A stretch of 64,000 nucleotides of DNA from Gymnogyps californianus (taxonomy: Eukaryota > Chordata > Aves > Accipitriformes > Cathartidae). How positions within the stretch are numbered: the stretch's first letter is position 1; each line of letters starts with the position of its first letter. Where the stretch lies: contig NC_059483.1 in NCBI RefSeq assembly GCF_018139145.2, forward strand, positions 3,349,001-3,413,000, in the 5' to 3' direction. The notes below the pieces were generated by a model, which was not told the DNA's origin, ran no database searches, and worked only from the letters and a program-made list of their open reading frames with translations. A program made the position numbers and the translations under genes. Below are positions 1-11,062 of this stretch, in pieces.

Positions 1-2482
1 TGCTTTCAATCAGACTTTTTATTTTCTGTGCAAAACTGCCAAAATATGGGCGAGATTCTAAAACACAGAATAAGAAATCTCCAAGGGAGTTATCTGAAAT
101 AAATATTACAGAAGAGTTCATTTTAACAGAGTTAATCCACCCAGAAATGGATAGCAGCAAGATATTTAATCATGGCATATCCAGTTTAATCACATTTAGA
201 ATCCTCTGGAAATTAAGCTTATACAACTTCCTTAATTTAGAGGACAGTATAATGCTTAAGTATTTAATCTCCTTAGGATTGATATTGGACTCGAGTCTTT
301 TGCAGAGTTTCATGAATAGATATAACACTCTTCATGTTAGAAAACTTCAGAAGGAGCTCAAATTAATAAATCATCCATCTCTGGTCCAAACAAGATAGCA
401 TTTTTTTTTTATTTTTTACCCTCAAATTTATAATGATTAGGTTTGGGGCTTGAATATTGACAATTCTGGCATTAAGACTGCTGTTCTTTTGTTGGGTCTT
501 TTAGGGAATACATACTCCAACATGATAGTTCTCTTTGTTAATGTATGGCTAAATAAACGAATGTAGACCCTTCCAATGCCCTTTGGAAAACCTTTACATT
601 TTATAATTTTTAGTCTGTGCCTCGAATTCAGTTGCATTTTATGCTACAGGTTTATCTTCGTGAGATATAGGATGGATAAGACAGGCCATGGGTTATAAAT
701 CATCCATTGCTTTGATTTTGTTTAGCCTACCCTGGATTTCCATCCTGCTGTTCGTTTTATCATATAGAGCTTACAAAATTTTATGTAAAATGCCTCGATT
801 CTGGTAATTTATTTCAGAGCAGCTTCAGAATAATATTTAGCCCTGTTCTGTCCTTGTTTCCAGGGAAGGCTCTTAAGTCAGCGTGATTGTTGTTGACAGT
901 GCAAGTGATGGAGGAATATGGTAATCATAAATACAGTATGATTTTGCATCCTTTCCATTTTCCTAATGAGAAGTCTCACCAGCCCACGGTGGACTAAGCA
1001 TGCTTTGTATGATGGGGAGCCCATAGACAGCACACACCCTCAGCCTTCCGCTCCTCACCAGGAAGGGCAATTCCTGTAACAGCACTGGTCAGTGTTTATT
1101 TGCAAAACCAGCTTTCTGAAAACAGCAAGGCTGCATAAGGCAGCCTACTCATCAGTATGAGTAATACGTTTAAATCTGGATCCTAATTAAAAATAGCTAG
1201 TGCAAAGAGAACAAAAAAATGGAAGCACTGAAAATAACACAAACAGAAGCAAATTAATAGTAGTAAAAATATTCACTGGTAATTACTTATTTCCCATATC
1301 AATCTTTTAACCAAAAAAAATCACTCCAAGTGTCTTGTATACAAGGCTCTAACACCATTCTAGCATTGAACTACATCTCATAAAACAAGATGATGCCTTG
1401 TCTCAAAATGTGCTTTAATAATATAGTATTTGGGGTTTTATGCCTACCAATAATTTGATTTTTCTGAATTTATTGATGAAGAAAGGGCTGTAAATTCAGT
1501 ATGAGTTCTTTCACTAAAGAATACAAAATATTTCCTACAAAAAGTGTAGGGAATGAAATTGAAATAATAAATTCCAAACTTATCCAGGCAGGCAAGTTCA
1601 ATGCTAAAGTAAATTCATTGGCAGATTTACAATTAAGTTCCATATGGAATGGAAATAATAATAATTATAAACTCCTAGAAATACTATAGCAGCTTGTATC
1701 TTGAATTCAGCAGGGAGAAGTAACTCATATTTAGTTTCAATAAAGGCATAATTCCTGATACCTTCAAATACCTTCTAAGAGTGGCTTAATTTAGCATATT
1801 CTTTGAGAAACAGAGATCTGTTTAAAATCAGTTACTCCTGTAGGCAAAAAGGAAGAATAAACTATTTCGTTTCACAGGAGGGAAAGCTCCTGCAAGCCTC
1901 ACCTGGGAGAGCAGAGCCGTTCTGTGGCGTGATGCTGAGACCACGCTCCATCCTGCCCATGCCCCCAGAGCACTATTTTTGCTCTATATCAGGCAAAACA
2001 GACCCAGGAGGGCAGGTCTGATGATGATGGCTACATGAATTAACCTGTTATTGCCCTCCCAGCAGGGCTGTGGGCTAGCAAAGAACTATCTGCACCACAG
2101 CAGTTGCTGTTTTGTAAGGGGAGAAGTCTCCTCCTTGTATTTTATGGCACTTTGATTCCTCAGAACATGTTTTGAAATGTAAATAATCTGCAAGGTTTAT
2201 ATTTGTTTCTTAATTCTTAGCATGTGAAGCCCCTTCATATCATAAACTTCACCTGGATGTTCCCTAACCTGCAGGGTTTGCCACTAGCTGAAGTGGCTTA
2301 TCAGTGCACCGACATGAATAACCGATGGAAGTTATCAAATTATGCTGTTGGCCTTGGCTCTAATCATTTGGTTCAGATTTGGTTTCCTTCTCTACCACAG
2401 TGTTTTATCAGAATGGTTACAAGTGAGTCACTAACTGAGCTGCATACATCTATGCCCATATGCTTGGGTTTACAGGGGGTGC
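1..2482. other. unique AT-rich noncoding DNA
   Basis: No exon, RNA gene or recognisable repeat is visible. The longest open frame is 83 codons (147-398, plus strand), has no domain-like pattern and is full of residues typical of AT-rich random translation. Several short runs of A or T occur, for example ten T residues near 401-410. No splice-site pair brackets a convincing coding segment. Confidence 0.7.
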
Positions 2483-2575
2483 GAGGTGCTGAAGTGTGCC
2501 CTGCAAGGCACCGAAATGCAAACCCACCCGTTGATTGCACTGGGAGTTGCAGGTATCTATGACCTCTTCTACAGC
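2483..2575. repeat. decayed fold-back interspersed repeat, copy 1
   Basis: The stretch starts GAGGTGCTGAAG and continues to TTGATTGCACTGGGAGTTGC and an AGGTATCTATGACC-like end. From memory this follows an old amniote repeat built on a palindromic core resembling CCATTGA..TCAATGGGAGTT, flanked by GGTGCTGAGCACC-like arms, which is common in turtle, crocodile and bird DNA. I cannot name the family with certainty. It is noncoding and clearly diverged. The open frames crossing it (2,224-2,562 and 2,486-2,806) have no protein similarity that I recognise. Confidence 0.5.
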
Positions 2576-4809
2576 CCAGTAAAAACCAGTGCAGCTGCAT
2601 TAATTCACAGATTTTTACATGGCTGGGCTGACAGCTTCATCACTCTTCATTTGCCTTCGGTAAGAACCCAGTACTTCAACTTGCACCCATCCAATGACCA
2701 ATCCAGAGACCCCATACTCTCACAGCAGATTAAAAATTTCAAAATCCTGAGATTAAAAACCTCCCTACAACCATTCTTCAGAAATTTTTTTGTGGTTTGT
2801 TTATAGCTAAGATTCTTAGCGAGTTGGCTGGATGTGGGCCTAAGGGAATGTTTTTTTGCTTATTGGCCTGGAGAATTTAAAGAAAGACTTAAAATCTGCT
2901 TTGAAAATACAAGCTGTACTATGAAAAGTGAGTGTTGTATACATGAATATGCTTTTATTTTCATAAATGAGATAAATTGCTCATAAAGATATTGAATGCA
3001 GTTTCAACTCAGATTCAGGAGAATGCTAAGAGGTAAAGCATTTGCCCTTTTTGTGCCAATGAAATTTCACCACAGAGCAAGGACATGAATTTCACCTTGT
3101 GTGTCTGAATGTCAGGTTAGCCTTAAAAATTGTTTTTTACACATGCATTTTAAGGAAGATCTTATTAATCATATAGATTGATCATAAAGTATATTCCTAT
3201 TTTTTCAGAATTTTGGGTCAAACATTTTCATCCAACCCTATAGTTTCATGAAAGCTAAAAATTATGTAGAAACATTAATTCCAACAATTGTGTTACTTGA
3301 AGAAATCTCTTAAAACTAAGACTTCCTGGTTTCATCTAACTGGAAAATGTGAACTGGGAACCAGGTCATTTTGACTCAAAGGGGATGTTTAATTCAATTT
3401 CACCTTGCAAAAACATTAAAGAGACTACTTCAAAAGTATAATAAAAAAGTACTGCTTCTCCAAATAAGTGGTCATCCTTTAGCCAGCTATTTTGATTAAA
3501 CTGAACCAATCTTTTCCAAATGAAAATGAAACCTGTAATTAAACTTAATGCAGAATCACTTTGAATAGCTGATAGCTTAGCCTAAAAAAGTGTCAAAGCC
3601 ATGAACAAACTGACTTAACAGATTTTTTTTTTAATGATTTCAGTAAATATATATTTTTAATCTCTTTCCAGTAAAATGCTGGAACTCAAAAATTACAATA
3701 GATCTGTACCAGGTCTTCATTAACCAGCTACTCCTCTCTCCTGTTGGTGAGGATGAATAACTTCACTGAGTTGACATTGTAAAAAGCATATGAATTCACT
3801 TGTCTATTGAAAAAACCTGCGTTCTCTGTTTCCAATTATTTTGAATTCATGGAGATACTCTTCATTTGCAGTAGTACTACTGGTAGTCTATTCATTCTCC
3901 TCTTTAGTATAGGGATTGTAGGTGTTGCATGCACAATCTGAAGTAGCTTTTTTCTGAATTTACTCAAGTATGTTACTCCCTGAATATTGGATCTCATTTG
4001 AATCATTCATAGTTGAGTGCTATTCTGTTCTAGACCAGCTGAACTTTTGATTTCAAAGGGCCAAAATTTCACTTGATGTCTGGAAAGGCACATGGATGAA
4101 GCTGTTGCATGGTTCTGGATCTGCAGTGGAAAAGACTTGATGGGAAGGTCACATTATATTAGCAGCCTATAAACCTGATGAAGCAATCAACTGAAAAGGA
4201 TTCCCTTTGGGTGTGGGACTCCCCACTGAACTCAAATTGTAATTTGCTGTGTAAAATACTATTTAAACAAACTGAGGAATCAAAATTTTGTCTAATGGCA
4301 CGGGAGAGAACTGAAGCTAAATTATTTTTTCTTTTATGTTTTATGACCATTTAAATGCACACAAAAAATTTGAACAAATAATATTTTCTATCAATGATAA
4401 CATAAAGCCTTCTAAGCTAGTTGCAGAGCTATGCTAATTTTTTCTTGTTACAACCCTTAATATAGTATGCGTACTCTGTTTTAAAACCTGTGTTTGTTAT
4501 TCAGGTGTGATAATGAGTTTTACTTTAAAGGTTTCACAACAAAACGAAGACTCTAATGCTGAAAAGAAAATTGCAACGTGCAGCAGTAATCAGTAATGAC
4601 AGGGAATTTTCTTAAGAACAAGGTTTGACTGTATTTGAAATCCTATACCTGAGTTGGACAGCAAAGACTTGAGCACAAAAAACACGCTACAGAGAACAAA
4701 ACAAGATAACTAATTTGCAAATGAAGAATGTCTAATTTTGATCTCACTAGCCCATTTTTCCCCTGTTCTAATAAGCAAATTAATTCACTCTAGATGAGTC
4801 TTTCAGCAC
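2576..4809. other. unique AT-rich noncoding DNA
   Basis: Nothing coding is supported: the only listed-length open frame after 2,806 is 63 codons on the minus strand (4,159-4,350). The stretch is rich in TTTT and AAAA runs and has no tandem array, LTR end or LINE motif that I can see. Confidence 0.65.
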
Positions 4810-4883
4810 CTCAGTGGGAGCAAATCTATTTTTATTTACATTGGTGCAAATTCACAGGGATTTCTAAATGGCAGTTCCTTACC
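4810..4883. repeat. decayed fold-back interspersed repeat, copy 2
   Basis: The segment reads TTTACATTGGTGCAAATTCA and then an AATGGCAGTTCC block. It resembles the old amniote motif with TTTACACTGGTGTAAAT followed by an AATGGAGTTACTCC-like element, the same group as the copies near 9.7 kb and 25.5 kb. The match is partial and the arms are eroded. It is called by motif recall, not by alignment. Confidence 0.4.
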
Positions 4884-6192
4884 TATGTTGAGAAAGGATA
4901 AGAGTGGTCTACAAACGTAGACCTGTAATGAAAGCTGAATAGTCTTTTCTATGTAAAGCTGAATCTTCTCTACATGAGATAGAGTGCATAGCTGTGGAGA
5001 TCATGGCGGTGGCGTTGCATTATAGCTCGTGTACTTTCCCTTCTCATCGGTCAGGGGCTGTAGAGGAAGTTGGGCAGATCAGTGCAATACCATGGACTGC
5101 TATTCATGGGTTTTCTTTAGCCAATTTTAATTTGTTTACTTGAAGCAGACCATTCTGCTGCACTATCATCTGCAGAATGGCTGTCCTCAAAGCCTTCCAG
5201 GGCCCTGCGTATCTGATCTGTCTGCAGATAGAGCTGTGTATCACAGTCCCTAGGAAACCACTGGCAAAATTGTTCCAGGTGTTTTCTTCAACATGATCAA
5301 TTATTTGCTGACACTTCATATAAAATACACTTAAATACTGATGGTTTTCATGCTACTAAAACCTGTGCAGAGATTCAAACCCAGTCTTTCTATAAAGAAG
5401 TTTTGTTCACCGAAGCTGGTCTCCAAGTTTGGCGGGTCTTCCTTTTCCTTACTTGTAATTAAATAGTCTCTGTACTCCATCATTAGCCTATAGAAGAGTA
5501 AGTCTTCTTTCAATGACCATTTCAGTGGCTGTATTAACATTTCCAGTCTTAACAGCAGTGTCATAACTTCTGAAAGTGTTTCTCTTGCATGGGAACACGA
5601 CTGGAAAGATCACTGTGCCATGATACTTCTGGCTAACTGCTTCCTTACAGCAAAAGTTGCTGATGTCTCCCCAAGTGAGGTAATGACAGCAGTTGGCTGA
5701 AGGTATGGGCAGAACATAAACCATGAGATTTCCAACTTTGTTAAGTAATTATTGCATTTGTTTAGAACATGGTTGTCTGTGGGCCTGCCATGCAGAAGAG
5801 CTATATATTTAGCCAAATCAACTATCTGATGTTCTTTTGGAGAAAAAAGAAATCCCTAATAGAAAAAGCTTTTTCAACTGCCTTTTAGAAGCTCCCTTTT
5901 TCTCTGGCAGCTGTATTAGTGGTGGAAGCAGGTTAAGTTATTGTGAAATTTGGGGATGTGAAATTTTAGGTGTCATTTTAAACTGCCCCATGACTGCATA
6001 AATCTTATTGCAATTGCATAGATCCAGGACTACATAGCCTGCAGACAACGGCTGGAGTAATCCTTTCTAGGCGAAAGCCTGACACTTGTTTTTCCCTCAA
6101 TTCTAATAAGAACTATAAAGTATATTCACAAGGGGAAATTTAAATCAAAGTGAAATACAGAAAAACAAAAGCCACAAGCATCTTGGTTGCCC
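4884..6192. other. unique noncoding DNA with chance open frames
   Basis: Four overlapping minus-strand open frames of 68-78 codons lie between 5,104 and 5,816, but they are in different frames, share no domain and lack splice logic. The sequence at 4,900-5,100 is plain unique DNA. I see no repeat family in this stretch. Confidence 0.6.
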
Positions 6193-6450
6193 TGACAGTC
6201 TATCAAAATTGCTCTGCTTTGTCTGCCAAAATATGATCATTTTTCATTGCAGATCCTGTATAATCCCTTATCAGTGTTATCACTTCTCTTATTTTGCCCA
6301 GTCTTCTGGCAAATTCTGCATTCTAGTATTTTAAATCCTCAGTTCTTTTTTCTGGGTCAGCCATGTGTCTGTTATTCTAATAATATTGTACTTGTCCTTG
6401 AAAATGTATAACTCCAATTCAGCACTCTTACTGTGCTCCTAGCATTTGTT
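6193..6450 (-). pseudogene. CR1/L3-type LINE fossil with endonuclease and LPEDW motifs
   Basis: Reading the minus strand from about 6,450 down to 6,334 gives NKC, one stop, then EHSKSAELELYIFKD, KYNIIRITDTW and LTQKKELRI. This matches the start of the APE endonuclease of CR1/L3 LINE ORF2 (pattern NARSxxNKxxELExxxxxxxYDIIxITETWL). In the same frame, LPEDWAK follows at 6,292-6,312; LPEDW is the classic motif just before the reverse transcriptase fingers. After a frame slip there is an open stretch (REVITLIRDYTGSAMKND) that could be the decayed VTPIFKKG region. In an intact element about 200 residues separate these motifs, so a large internal deletion is implied. Stops and the frameshift show it is dead. 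The endonuclease match is strong, the LPEDW part moderate. Confidence 0.72.
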
Positions 6451-8399
6451 TAAAGAAGATGGAGAGAGCACGTGAGAGAACACACACATGCCAAGGACAG
6501 ATTTTCTGTCCCAGTCATCTTTTGCTATATATCTTATGGTACTTTTCATTGTTAAACAATTGATGCGTTACCTTGGGAAGTGGTAAGTTACCTTGGACAC
6601 TCAGTACTCTTGCTGTCAACACAAAACAAAAACAAAAAGAAGATTAGCCCGATAATTTTCCCTATTAGTAGCATGTCTCTTTCTTCCTACACATGAAACA
6701 TGGAAAGTTCAAGGACAAGGCAAACGACTGCAGAAATTCTGAGTCATTCAAAGAACAAAATTGTAAAACACAAGAGACAAAATGGTTCACCTCTGAGGCC
6801 AATTCTGATACTTCTATGGATGTTTAATAAAGTCCTATCTTCTGTCAGCTCCAGTGGATATGAATTCTTATATTCAGTGTAAGAAATAATAACCATAATC
6901 CTCTACAATTAGGCCTTTAAAAGGAAAAGGGCCCTTCAGGAGAGATTCTTTACTACAAAGCCCTGGTGCTCTTTGCTCTACTCAGTGGTAATGTTACAGC
7001 CAGACCTTGCCTGACATACTGGGCACTGATTGGGGTTTCTGGTAAAGACAGAAGGAATTATTTTCACTTAATGCTTGAATAAAGCTATTGTACATGCTTT
7101 GGATGATGGATGAAATTGAACTGTTTCAGGTTAAGCACTTAACTGTTGGATCACATCTTATACATACTACTTAAATCTCATTAGTATAGCAAAGCTCCAC
7201 TCAGAAAATTGTACTGTTTTCTTTTTCCAGCAATTTCAGGTCAAAGCCTGAAACAAAACAAGACATTTTTTAAAAAGTCTTTTCAGTTCTTGTTTGGCCT
7301 AACAAGAATAATGAAATGTATTTTAATGATGTACAGTAAAAAATAGTTAATCCATGGGATTACAAGCAACTGCAAGAGAAAAAAAAAGAAGCTTTCTCTT
7401 CGAAATTCATATGCTATGCTACAATATTATTGGAGGGGACAAAGATCTTGAAGAAAATCACAGTAGAACAAATCCTCTTTGAAGGAGAAAGATTCATTTC
7501 TCAAGAATAAGAAAAAGCCACAACAGAAGTTAGGACATAATTAGTATTCATATGGTAAAAGCAAACAAAACCATTTCTGCTAATGGCTTCAGGCATCCCC
7601 TGTAGGCTGAATGCCCCAAAAAAGTAAGACTTATACCCGTTTCTACCTCAGGAGTAGGACAGAACACTACTGTTTAGGGTAGAGAGAAAATAAGATGAGC
7701 TAAATATTAACATTTCAAGAAAACAAAAACCACAGGAGACCACTGATGGTCTCTTTAGCCTACTGAGTATTTTAATGGAGAGGTTTACATACTCTGAATG
7801 AATCACTGTTATTTATTGCCTCAAAGCACAATAGTATGATAAGGAAGGGCTGAAAACTTAGTGTTTCCATTCTAGCATCTCTCTTCCTTAACAGCTGTAA
7901 AAATTAATACACACTGAATCTTGGTATTAAAGACTTATCAGCAAGCTGGAGCACCCAGAAATAGGAAAGAAATATCACATGCATTTAAAGGTGAAGAATA
8001 GTCCATTCATGCCCCTTATAAACATAAATATCAATGTCAAAAAAGTCAATGGCAGTTGCTTGTAAAGAATCAGCTTTTCTTAAGAGCTCATTCTTTCGTC
8101 AGCACCACAATGCATTAGCCAGACCTTCAAAAGCATTAATCTAGCCATTACTTATGAAAATCTGTCCATTTGCACGAGGCATAGAGAACAAATTGTTGAA
8201 TAAGGGTGAATTTTTTGTTTAATCACCCTCTTTTTGACCTCGATGGCACCTCCATTTCCTTCAAAATATTAATTACATATGCTAGTACTATATGTTTGTG
8301 TGTAAAACCTATTTTGATCTTTGAATACAAGTATTTTGAAGGTTCCTTTTCCTAAACTGCAGACATATTGATAGCTACAGACGGCACAAGACCTGTTCT
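6451..8399. other. unique AT-rich noncoding DNA
   Basis: No open frame above 60 codons occurs until 8,269. The upstream part (6,451-6,650) would correspond to sequence 5' of the LINE endonuclease fossil, but I can recognise no ORF1 or 5' UTR motif in it. The rest holds A-rich and T-rich runs and no tandem array. Confidence 0.6.
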
Positions 8400-8890
8400 T
8401 TTTGGAAGAGTTTGGTAGCAAAGAGTCCAACCTCTCCAAAAGTGAACAGTTGCAGTAGCTGGTGTTGCAAGCCCCCGTGGAGAGCAACAATACCCTTGGG
8501 CAACGTGTTTACCAGTAGCTCTGGCTTTAGCATCCTATTTCTTCTCCTGCTTCCACAGACACCCAAGGGAAAGTTTGCCCAGGTTTGTTGGTGTAGGCAG
8601 AGCAGCACATGTGCTGGCTGACCCCATTGGGTTTACACCTGTGAGACGGTTTCAAGGAGGGTTTGTGGTACCAGTGCTGGAGCAAGAGGGTGTGGGAGGA
8701 GGAACAGGAGGCCTTACTAAGAGTTCTGCAGATGTTTGGAGCAGGGCCACCCTTGATGTTACCCCCATCGAGTAACCTGAGCTCCCAGTGTGAGTATTGG
8801 CAAGACAGTCCAGCATGGACTCTTTCTCCGGGGCGGTTCCTTGGGACACTCAACGGTGCCCATAAATGCACCCTCAGTACTGTTTAAGAG
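8400..8890. other. GC-richer noncoding block
   Basis: The block is visibly richer in G and C than its flanks. That explains the pile of overlapping open frames on both strands (65-114 codons, the longest at 8,527-8,871 on the minus strand). None shows a domain, signal peptide or conserved family signature. CpG is present but not dense enough for an island. Confidence 0.5.
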
Positions 8891-9687
8891 CACAGCTCAT
8901 TACAGAGAGCACAGCGCTAACATAATGCTGGTCCCTTTAAATATTTTGATTGCCTATAGCTGCACAGTTAAGACATCAGTCGAGTACACTTTAATTAGCC
9001 CAGAGGAAATCACAGTAGGGATGAAATGAGTCGGGTTGTTAGTCTTCTGTTTTTACTAACAGCAAATAAAATCATGTAATTAGCTTTTTTAAGGCATTTT
9101 CAGGATCTTAAGGTTATCATAACTGTAAACAATAATATATTTATCCAATCTGAGAGTGGCACTTGAAGTATATTTCAATTCTGAATAGGAAACATTAAAA
9201 TTACAATTGTCTACAGGTTTTTGAAGAATTGTATTCAGGTTGAAATATGCAGCTTAGCAGCAGTTGCAGAGGAGAGTTTTAAAGAAGGTTTTCAAGCAAG
9301 AAATGCATGATTTCCTGATTTGGTTTAGCAATGTCAAAATATATATTTAGCATAAAATAAAAATCTTTTGTTTTGATTTATTCCAATTCATTTACATTAA
9401 AATATTGGTTTGAATAATGTATTAGTATGGACAATATTAGATAATTCAAACTCTGAAAGACTAAGTAAGATTTATCAAAATAATACTTGAAATAAAATTT
9501 TAATCCCTTCAAAATGATGCAATTTTGGTTAACTGAAATAAAATAATTGGCTGAATTAATTTTTTTGAGGAATTTTCCCACGTGTTTTCCACATCATAAT
9601 CTTCTATGCAAGTTTCCAACCAGGTTATTCCACTCTGCTCCTGCCATCTGCATTTCAAATGATCCCTTTCAGCTTGGTTTTCCTTTC
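8891..9687. other. very AT-rich noncoding DNA
   Basis: The only open frame of note is a 67-codon minus-strand frame (9,378-9,581) rich in N, I, K, Y and F, as expected from AT-rich random sequence. No repeat or gene is recognised. Confidence 0.65.
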
Positions 9688-9775
9688 AGTGATACTGATG
9701 TAAGTCAGTAATTGTTCAATGAAGTTACATCAGCATGGTTAAAAGAAGAATTGGATCAAATGTACTTTACTGAAA
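9688..9775. repeat. decayed fold-back interspersed repeat, copy 3
   Basis: ACTGATGTAAGTCAGTAA is followed by TTCAATGAAGTTACATCAG and then GAAGAATTGGATC. This follows, block by block, an old amniote repeat containing CTGATGTAAATCAG, a CATTGAAGTTACACCAG block and a GAATTGGGCC-like terminal block. It is the best-preserved copy of this group in the window. The 66-codon frame 9,712-9,912 crosses it and is not a gene. Confidence 0.55.
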
Positions 9776-10964
9776 TACCAGTTATTAGTTGTAATAACTT
9801 CCTCTTACAAGCTTTATCTGAAGGGAAAATCCCAAAGCTGTCATCTTCTGAAGAGAGTCTTGTGGGTAGATTTGAAACCAAGAATCGGGAAAGTGGTTTG
9901 AAATGGGAATGAAAGAATGAAAATGAACAGCTATAGGAAACAACTGTAAATTGGCTTTATCAAACAAATATCATATGGGAGATATCTGTACCATTATCAT
10001 CTCATCAATAACTGACCCCAGCCTGCAGCCAGCCAAGGCTGCAGCCAAGACAGAGGTGCTGGAGAAAAGTGCATCTTCGGAAGGATTGAACAAAACTTCA
10101 CAATACAGTTGGTTTGCTATTTTCTAGAGAAAGCATGGCGCAAATTAAGTCTCTGAAGGAAAATTATCACCAACAGGTTCCTTAAAAAGGAATATTGTTC
10201 CTTTAATGGAAAAACTCTCAGTGCTTAAAGTATCCATATTACAAACCTAATGGGACATGGAGAATGAAGCGCTGGTCTCCTGCTGGGTTCGCTATTGGTC
10301 TTTGTCTTTGCATTTCATCTAAATCCTACACTGAATTACACCCGATGTTAGCCTTCTATTTGGGGCACGGCAGGAACCAGCAGCTGTATGTACTGGGGCC
10401 TTCGCTTCTGAAAGGCCCAAAATTTTTTATAACATTTAAAGTCTTACTATTAATCACCTGCTGTAAAGTGAGAAGTATCCAAAAACCATTCCCTCCTCGG
10501 TAAAAGATTATATATAAACTATTACCAGCTATCTTTCAAGACTTATATTAGGAATCACTTTCCTGCTTGCATTATGGATACCCAGATGCAGAGGTTTCAC
10601 ATCTCACCTCAGACAAAAATCCTTTTCATTTATTCATGCATTTCTCAAGGTAGATAGACAGAATTAACTGACAGACAAACGCATTCGCTATCAATGCTAC
10701 AGATACCAGCCCAGGGGGAATTGAGTTTGTGATAGTTCCTGATCAGAGGGATTAACACCGAGTACTCTGGACAGGAATATTGCAATTCATATACAGTACA
10801 TGTCTATCTTGTAAGCATCAGCATTGTACACATACGTTCTTCCATAGTGACAGTGCAGTGATTTTTAATGATTTTACCCCACAGAACCAACACATCCATA
10901 GCTGAATGAAATGTTCATCCTCATTTTGCTGATTATAGGTGAAAATTAATATGGTTTTGATTAC
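9776..10964. other. unique noncoding DNA
   Basis: The stretch contains one 79-codon plus-strand frame (10,264-10,503) with no recognisable domain, and otherwise only short frames. No repeat family is recognised. Confidence 0.6.
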
Positions 10965-11062
10965 CCAGAATTTTGGGTGCTGAATTCTTACGGAGGCACC
11001 TACTCTCCATTGAAATTGGTGGGAGTTAGATATCAAAAAAGGGCTTTGGGAGATCTAGGATC
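10965..11062. repeat. decayed fold-back interspersed repeat, copy 4 with visible hairpin
   Basis: The core GAGGCACCTACTCTCCATTG is followed by AAATTGGTGGGAGTTAG and later CTTTGGGAGATCTAGGATC. The two halves around 11,000-11,029 form an imperfect fold-back: CTACTCTCCATT pairs with GGTGGGAGTTAG. Order and spacing fit an old amniote motif reading GGCACCTAACTCCCATTG..CAATGGGAGTTAG with a CCTTTGGGAATCTGGG-like tail. The family name is uncertain. Confidence 0.55.
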
